Below are positions 56,400 through 64,000 of a stretch of DNA of 64,000 nt, piece after piece. The stretch covers positions 10,119,451 through 10,183,450 of the forward strand of contig NC_084728.1 of the NCBI RefSeq assembly GCF_033807575.1, read 5' to 3'. Both the position numbers and the translations under genes were made by a program. The notes under the pieces were generated by a model. The model was given only the letters and a program-made list of their open reading frames with translations, was not told where the DNA came from and ran no database searches. Origin of the DNA: Cydia pomonella (lineage: Eukaryota; Arthropoda; Insecta; Lepidoptera; Tortricidae). Within the stretch, counting starts at the first letter, position 1, and every line of letters begins with the position of its first letter.

Positions 56400-57302
56400 G
56401 TGGCTAGTGCTAAAAATTGAATGGATTAAAGAAATCGATAAACTTGCATGAAGCTATCGATTGCAGATGAGTAAGTCATTTTCAGGCTAAGCATATTTGA
56501 TTTTAAATTTTTCCACACGCTTTTCTGATTGTTCTCAAAATTACTGGATATATAAAATTTGATTGATAGTTGATGAAACTCTTGCTAATACACCGTAACC
56601 CTTCTGCGCATGTGCTAACACTCCTACCTGCGCAATGCGTAGACATAACTGGTCAATATGTAAACTGCTACACATGATGTAGTGATCATAGGATATGAAT
56701 TCAAGATATCAATTTTGTTTGTTATGGTTGGTCAATTTTTACTTTTGATGAAATTTTAACCAAGACTCAAAGATGAATTTAAAAGTATATTGATAAACTG
56801 ACACATATATATATATACTTAATGATACTAGACATACATTCACATATTTTTACATATGTACCTAGTATAAAAAAATTTGAATTTCGAACGGAGATAATCT
56901 GGGGCGGACGGGTCAAACAAGATTAAGTAGAGAGTACATAGAATGGAGAAACCTACGTTCTCGTATAGGGAGCCAAATAAGTTTACTACAGAAAGAGGAG
57001 ATACTTCAGGAGGTCATACTTTCGAAGACCATACATGAACCGAATGCAGCTATTATTTAGTAACCGGTAAATTTTATTCAACAAATCTTGGGTAAGATTA
57101 GTGTACAAACATCAGTATAATCCAGAGATCGGAAACCGGTATTTTTTGTATGGGAACGAAAACGGTATTTTTTCGTTCTAAGTTAATCCGGTTCCGATCC
57201 CTGGTATAATCAAAGACGGCAGTACAAGAGCTTGGACGAGGAGAGTTTTTGTGCTGACCGGGAGAAAATGTTTAAAGCGGCGATAGAGTGTTCTTAACGA
57301 GT
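56400..57302. other. Upstream of Orc4, no gene recognised
   Basis: AT-rich. A possible decayed coding patch at 56900-57055 (plus strand) could not be assigned. Confidence 0.45.
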
Positions 57303-57555
57303 TAAAAAAAAATAGGACATTATTACACAAATTGACTAAGTCCCACAGTAAGCTCAATAAGGCTTGTGTTGAGGGTACTTAGACAACGATATATATTATA
57401 TAATACATAAATATTTATAAATACATAGAAAACACCCATGATTCAGGAACAAATATCCATGCTCATCACACGAATAAATGCCCTTACCAGGATTTGAACC
57501 CGGGACCATCGGCTTCATAGGCAGGGTCACTACCCACTAGGCCAGACCGGTCGTC
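57303..57555 (-). mobile_element. SINE family 1
   Basis: Full head with both boxes, poly-A-like tail. Confidence 0.88.
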
Positions 57556-57589
57556 AAAAAGTTAATAACTCTACAATCTACAAATAACT

Positions 57590-57760
57590 TTGGACGCCTG
57601 AGGTTCCCATGTAAGCCCACTGTCGATTATTAGCCCCAGGTTCTTCACTTGCGATACATAGAGAATAACTTCTCTTTCGAAGAGAAAAGAGAACCGGCGC
57701 CAAATCAGCATTGTTTACCAAAGAGAGTATGTGGGTGCTGCCAGTGCCAAGTAATATGGC
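57590..57760 (-). mobile_element. LINE reverse-transcriptase relic
   Basis: The minus strand reads VSQVKNLGLIIDSGLTWEPQ, the conserved block just after the RT palm, with frameshifts before it. Confidence 0.65.
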
Positions 57761-57799
57761 CTAGTAAGTAGGTTAGCTGTGATACCAAAGCAATTACGC

Positions 57800-60765
57800 C
57801 CGGCAATGAATGCTCCAAAAAAGTTATAGAGGGGAAATGCTTGGAACATAATTTTTAACTACGTAACTTTATTTGGACTAGTTAGCAGGTGAACATCAAA
57901 AGTCGGGTGGGGAGAGGGAGGGTTTGAAGGTCCCATATTTTGGTTTTTGAGTATATCTCGGAAATTATGCGTCTTAGCGACATGGCCACTTTTACAGAAT
58001 GACAGTTGAAATAATTTGTTACAAGTTTTATTTCGTCAAGTTTTTCAATATCAAGATATCTACTCTTGAAATTTTATTTAGGGCTCTCAATTTTGTCTTA
58101 ATATCTTATATCAGTGAAGCTACTAGGCCATGTTTCGTATCGTATTTGTATAAATCGGAAATCTCAAATTCATTTATGGTATCACATTGAGACCATTTCG
58201 TAGTAAAAATATATATTAACTTTAAACAAATACTTTTTTTAACTTTTCTTCACGTTTAAGCCGCTGAACCGATTTAGGTGTAATTTGGTGTAGAGATATT
58301 TTGAATCCCATAGATAAGAAGTGACGCAACCATATAACACAATAAACCTAGAAGTGAGGTTCGGCATATTAACATATTACTGTTATATCTGTTATGCCAT
58401 CCAGAGATCGAAATATCAACTCACGTTGCCTTGATCTTCAGCCCTTCTCTTTCATGCCTTCACTAACCTACATATTTTGTCCCTCTCTTGACCTTAAACT
58501 CTATGTTTTCTACTGCTACACATGAGATAAATTCGTGGACAGACTAGATTGACATACAGACCTCAGTATAGAATTCTCAGTTTATTGTTTTATTTCGCTT
58601 TATTCAGTATTTTTTGGCTAAAACAAACTGTATGTAAATATTTTATATAAAGTTAAATGTTACGACGATATTAATTTAATAACCCGCTTAAAAAATATAT
58701 TATTTTTACTTCATTCATGTCATGTCTAGTTAGTGGCACAGTTTCACAGTTCCTTGTTCTATCAGTGTTGCAAAAATTGGTGAATACATTAAAACTGTTT
58801 CACTGAATAATGTGAATTGTGTTGATTGTAAGACTTGGTTTTAACTATGTTTTGTGATTGTGAACGAGTGAAAATGTGTTTTGATAAAAAGCGCATCAGG
58901 TCCTAAGTTCAATTAAATTATTGCAAATCTGCAATTCTGCACACGACACGAGCGATTCTAAAATCACAATGTAATAAATGTATATACATATAAAACAGCG
59001 TAGCACCGCTTTCAGTGTTAAATAACGAAAGAAGCTAAACTTGCTTAGTAAATGCTTCAAATTGTAAGTTATCGATAGAAATAAATCCAATTTAATTATA
59101 TCCTTGAACCCTTATAAAATCCTTTAAAATTAATTTAGTATCTGTAGAAAGCAATGTTTTGTCTGCTATTTTCAACGACTATTTTGACTTTATTATTCGT
59201 TCGTATATGTAATGTACTATAACTGTGACCATAACATATTTTAGGACAACCCGGAAATTATATAACATATATTGAAACAAAATTGTGCTTTTATCCATCA
59301 TTTTTATTTGCCATGTATGCTTTCTGTTTACAAAAGTGGTACAACTTATATCTAAGTACTCAATATAGATTATTATATTTAACTTGACCTTCATAGTTCA
59401 TACTAAAGCATAAAGTACCTACCTCTACGATATAATAATTCAGGAAGTTGTATTAGTTGCATTCTCCTAGTCCCATCGATGTATAGCTAATTTAGATGCA
59501 AAACGGCGCTGATGTTTTAATTTTAATGTTATCTATTAACTACTTCATTTGTAAAATTTTAGGTAATTGCAAATGTGTGTCATGAGTTGAAACATTCTTG
59601 AAATTGGATTAAAAGTTACTAACAATTATTATGCCGAAAAAAATTGCCCGCGGAAGCTAGTAAATAAATGTATACATATTTTTGTTGTGTCAGTAAATAA
59701 TAAATAAACAGTGGGAAATATTTTCCGATTGTAATATTATCTATACATAAAAAGGTTATGCTTTGCTTGAATCGATACTTAGCGCAGCACTACTTGTTTA
59801 AAAATCCATCATTCACTCAAAAATAATGCAGCTAAATTAAACGTCACCTAAACATGCCTATTCCTTTTTATCTTGACAACTAACAAGTGAATAAAGACCT
59901 TCTTCTAAAATTATACGGGTAATATATAGTTATTATCTATCAATTTATCAGTCAGTTTAGAAGGCATATATACGAAAGAGTCATTGTTTATTTTTTCTAA
60001 AAGAAACGAAAATACATTGCCATTTGTTTACTTTATTGAATATAAAGAAACTCTAAATAGCAAAAAAAATCAAGTGACAGTTGTTTTGTGTGTGTGTTCA
60101 TGTGCTGTAGTCCAGTGTAGAGTGTAGCTATTTAAAAAGTTTTTCTTTTTTTTATACATTCATATTTCTTAAATATGATGTTCAGCAGCGGTCATAATCA
60201 ATTTATATTTCATTAAAGTGAACAATTCTTTTATCAAGTACATAAAGAGTCGTAAATGGCGTAGGTTTGTGCTCCCCTACGACTCCTAAATTGGTTAAAT
60301 GCGATTCTAACGCCCACCGGACTTTCCTGAATATGTCACCAACAGTATAACACTTGAGTTATAGCTGAATCGTTTGTTAAATATTATTGTTGATAAAACA
60401 CATAATAGTGAAAGTTTATTGCCAAAGTAAGTGCATTTATTTACTTACTCTAAACAAAAACTAATGTTGTACTAAAAATATTTCACACTTCAGTAAATTC
60501 GACCAAGTTTTGCGTATTATTGTAATAAATACTTCTAATCACTCCAGTATATGCTGTATATGTATTTTATTGATAACAATGCTTTACTTGTTTGTACATA
60601 TTTCATATTGATAAGATTACTAGTTCTCGCTTATATACATTTGGGCCTGATAATGATAACAAAATTAATACTTATTATATATATATATTAGTTTATTCAC
60701 TGAGAAGTGTTACAATTTTCATGGTATGGATACAGTTAATTAACTTAGATTATAGGTCAATACCT
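57800..60765. other. AT-rich intergenic, no gene
   Basis: About 3 kb with very few shared repeats. 58740-58910 resembles an untranslated first exon (initiator-like TATCAGTG, no ATG frame), but its donor is poor, so I do not call it. Confidence 0.45.
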
Positions 60766-60849
60766 TAACACATTCACTGCCAGGAACCCACCTGGTGGGC
60801 GCTTGTGAACTTTGTTCAGATGCCGGACAACCCGCTGGGCGGGTTATTT

Positions 60850-61615
60850 TGTACGCAGCTATGATGATGATCTTTCCGGCCGATTTCGACCATGGCGACC
60901 ACTTCGACTCCTAGTTAGCTCGGCGCTCATGCGCCCGAAGATGGCTGACATAGCCGATCTTTGAGGTGAACCCCCGCGCACATTGAGGGCACGTGAGGAC
61001 ACCAGCTAGGTAGTGGTAGTGAATGGACGCAGGCTGGCGCGTTTTCAGCTCGTCGCGTTTAGCGTCGAGGTCAGCTTTAAGTTGCTCCTCGAAATCGCGC
61101 ACATTGCCCTGCACCAGCCTGCGCCACTCAGGACGATGTGCTGCCAAACCTTCCCACCGAGAGGCTTCAATGTTGCATCTTTTCATGTGTCTTTTCTGAA
61201 CATCTTTGTATCGGAGGAGTTGTCCGCCAACTTTCCGCTTACCCTCCTCTAGTTCAGAATAAAAGATGCGCTTCGCCACTCTCTCCTCCGGCATACCCGA
61301 TACGTGACCGCACCACCGAAGCTGTCGACGCATTATGTAAGCCTCTATTCCACCGACCTTGGCTCGTCGCAGAACTTCGGTATTCCGTACTCGATCAGAC
61401 CATCTGATGTTCATGATCTTACGCAAGCATATGAGGTGGAACCTGTCTAAGGTACGAATGTGATGACGGTACACGCACCACGTCTCGGAAGAGTATAAAA
61501 GGTTTTTGTCTGGCAGTGAATGTCTTAAGAGGGAAGAATAGCTTTGTGATCCTAGGGAAATAACAGTATTTTTATATGAAATTCCATTTCGGGAGAAAGC
61601 GTTTTCCACTAACTA
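60850..61615 (-). mobile_element. LINE 3' relic, open 232-codon C-terminal frame with a zinc finger
   Basis: The frame 61609..60911 reads SSETWCVYRHHIRTLDRFHL, RQLRWCGHVSGMPEERV and a terminal CPQCARGFTSKIGYVSHLRAH C2H2 finger. This is the C-terminus of a non-LTR element family widespread in animals. The 3' end is near TCGGCCGGAAAGATCATCAT. It is 5'-truncated but the frame is still open. Confidence 0.78.
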
Positions 61616-61965
61616 AATCTTAAAAATTGATTTTAATGTTGATTGCGTCAGTATATTCTAGGTTTATAGGTTTCGGTTTAAAAAAAAAATTTCTTTTGCA
61701 AATGTTAAAAAAAGAAAAACCTATAAACGTAGTTTTTTATTGTGTCAATAACATAATAAAAAGGCATGGAAAATGGAAAATATTCAGAAGTGGAAAAATG
61801 TTTTCTCTCTTTATATGGACAGTATGGTAAGTATACTTCCCTCTTAACTAAGCTTGTTTTGCATGTACTTAGTTGTGTACAGAAATATAATATGAAATAT
61901 AATAAATAGAAAAACACATCTAAATTAGAACCTCAATTATCCAAACGAATTAAAACCACAACAAT

Positions 61966-62130
61966 GATCGTGAGGAAACCTGCATACATCTGCGAAGAAA
62001 TTCAAAGGTGTATGTGAAATCTCCAATCCGCATTGGGCTAGCATGGGGACTATAGCCCGAGCCCTCTCGCACATGAGAGGAGGCCTGTGCCCAGCAGTGG
62101 GACGTATATAGGCTGAATTATTATTTTTAT
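61966..62130 (+). mobile_element. SINE family 3, 3' half
   Basis: Starts at ATCGTGAGGAAACCTGCATA and ends GGGACGTATATAGGCTG; the tRNA-like head is missing. Confidence 0.75.
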
Positions 62131-62274
62131 TATGAATTAAAACCAAGACTACTTTGGATACTCTAAAGTTCACATGGTTAAAACATGGGTTTTTTGGGAC
62201 AAGATCAAACAAAAACAACACCTTTTACGGCTTAACAGATATCTGTAAAATTTGGCACACAGGTTAGTTATATA

Positions 62275-62546
62275 TAAATAATAAATAAATAAATATTATA
62301 GGACATTATTACACAAATTGACTAAGTCCCACAGTAAGCTCAATAAGGCTTGTGTTGAGGGTACTTAGACAACGATATATATAATATATAAATATATTAT
62401 AAATACTTAAATACATAGAAAACACCCATGACTCAGGAACAAATATCCATGCTCATCACACAAATACATGCCCTAACCAGGATTTGAACCCGGGACCATC
62501 AGCTTCGTAGGCAGGGTCACTACCCACTAGGCCAAACCGGTCGTCA
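62275..62546 (-). mobile_element. SINE family 1
   Basis: Full length, boxes intact. Confidence 0.9.
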
Positions 62547-62794
62547 ATATATGATACGATACGTTTTATAACAGAATTTATACCCTAATAGGGGTCCAAA
62601 TAATAGGGATCTGCAATACGGAAAGACTTTTTAAGGGGCAGACACTGAGAGCAGTGGGTTTTGGGTGCCTTAACCTGGGTAGGTCTGTAAATAACTTTTG
62701 GCTTTAGGTATCGTATTGTCATGTTATTATCGGTTAGACACAAATCTCCGCATCATTGTGGATGTCACAAACTGTAGAAATGTATTATTATTTT

Positions 62795-62905
62795 ATTATT
62801 TTAAACTTTATTGCACATAAAAAAAGAGTACAACAGGCGGACTTAATGCCAATAGGCATTCTCTACCAGTCAACCATAAGGCAAAACAGAGAACTTCAAG
62901 GTGGG
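62795..62905 (-). mobile_element. LINE 3' end fragment
   Basis: Same end as 45860-45940 (GGCGGACTTAATGCC). Confidence 0.55.
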
Positions 62906-63234
62906 TGCAGTGAGAATTAAACAAAAAAAAAACCGTAAATTTTAAGCGAAATTAAATTTCTAAATAAAAACTATAGTATGTTTCATTATACCTTATGACT
63001 ATGAGTACATAAATATATACATATATATGGATAAACAAGGATAGATACATATACATACAATTGCACGTGCGTTATGGGTTACTTACCGACTAATTCCCAC
63101 TACGCCTACCTTAGCAGGTGGTTATAAAGCAAACGTTTAAAAGTTAACTTGCTTGGTAATGTAATTGTTTGGCAATTTTTTTCTCTCAAAATCTTTAAAA
63201 GTCAATAATCACTAATTAAAAAGTTAGAAGATCT

Positions 63235-63480
63235 TTTAAACATTTTGATGGAGCAGCGCAAGATCTGGTAGCTTCCATCAGTCCCTATTCAAATCATTAG
63301 AAAGATACTCCCGCCGAGTTTGATGTTTGTTGCGTCCCATATTGGGATGCCCTGCTACAATTTAGGAGGGATTTAAATCTTCTCGGGTCAGAGGTGTAGG
63401 GTTAGAGCTGGCGTAGTTTTATTGGACGTTCTTAAGTGCATTGTAATGTGCCTACTTGGAAAATAAACTATATCTTTAAT
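63235..63480 (+). mobile_element. Probable LINE 3' end
   Basis: A coding trace EFDVCCVPYWDALLQFRRDL, then NLLGSEV, is followed by AATAAA about 100 nt later. It resembles LINE 3' ends, but the family is not recognised. Confidence 0.4.
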
Positions 63481-64000
63481 CCTCCATGTATTTCCTATAT
63501 AGGTTTGGGTAAGTTGGACAACTTTTAATTTCTATATTAACACCAGAAATGCTTAGAAATACAGGAAAAGTGGATAAATTCACTGTCTCTGGTGAGACGC
63601 GCATTCGCGGCTCCGGGATACCAGTCCAGCCAACCAACCAACTAAGTTACCGAGACTGACCTATTGTGCAATTAATTAATTCGCTCTGGAACTTTACGGC
63701 CGTGTAAATCGAAGAGCAGAGGACGTCGCCAAAACGTCTCCCAAAAGCAGTGTTAACCCTCGGATCAGGCAACTTAAACACGCGTTTAGATAGTAATTAG
63801 AGATTTTAAATACTAAAGTTACCCAATTTAAACTAATAAATGTCGCCGATATAAGGAGTGAATCATTGTATCGAGTGATGCTTTATGGATTTTACACTGT
63901 ATCTGCAACTAAAAAAATCTCAAAAAATGTCGTCTATTTTAGTACACCCGTAAGTGGTTAAAGACTAAACCTTGATGTACTGATCTATTCCAGATGTGTC
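63481..64000. other. No gene recognised
   Basis: Window end; nothing supported. Confidence 0.45.

Noticed and set aside
58740..58915. Possible untranslated first exon of a plus-strand gene
   Set aside because: Initiator-like sequence only; the donor is poor and no coding exon follows in the window.

Overview
The window looks like nuclear DNA of a moth or butterfly (Lepidoptera). It is AT-rich, its genes carry GT-AG introns, and it is packed with repeats I recognise as typical of lepidopteran genomes: tRNA-derived SINEs with intact pol III A and B boxes, LINE 3' ends with short tandem tails, and many foldback MITEs flanked by TA or TTAA. No prokaryotic, organellar or viral gene organisation is present.

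Right half (about 37.2-56.4 kb, minus strand): one conserved gene, Orc4, origin recognition complex subunit 4. I assembled it from seven exons (56270 down to 37760) whose splice phases agree. They encode about 482 residues with Walker A, Walker B, the arginine-finger region and a C-terminal winged-helix region. Its promoter has an E2F-type site. Its introns hold most of the repeats of this half. A second, unrecognised two-exon gene on the plus strand (43139..45104, 296 aa) lies entirely inside Orc4 intron 5.

Middle (about 20-30 kb): two short genes that only appear when short exons are joined. One is a 119-aa THAP-domain protein (minus strand, 29984..28872) in which the second zinc-ligand cysteine is a tyrosine. 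The other is a tentative 75-aa helical protein (plus strand, 20274..20610).

Left part (1-20 kb): I see no convincing host gene. It holds a nearly full-length LINE with an open 952-codon endonuclease/reverse transcriptase frame (about 14.1-17.5 kb, minus), SINEs, MITEs and a 0.7 kb near-perfect inverted repeat.

The most unusual features are structural. A 1 kb block at 32.5-33.5 kb joins, through one MITE, the left flank of a MITE copy at 26.6 kb to the right flank of another copy at 17.9 kb, as expected for the reciprocal product of recombination between them. A stretch of Orc4 exon 5 with its splice donor has been copied between SINE sequences 22 kb away. A tandem array in the Orc4 3' UTR repeats the end of the coding sequence. 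A MITE lies 19 nt from an Orc4 splice acceptor and probably supplies the branch point. Nested insertions (hAT-like in a SINE, a piggyBac-type MITE and a retroposon in another MITE) can be read directly from their target-site duplications.

The right end (57-64 kb) is mostly SINEs and LINE relics in otherwise featureless AT-rich DNA.
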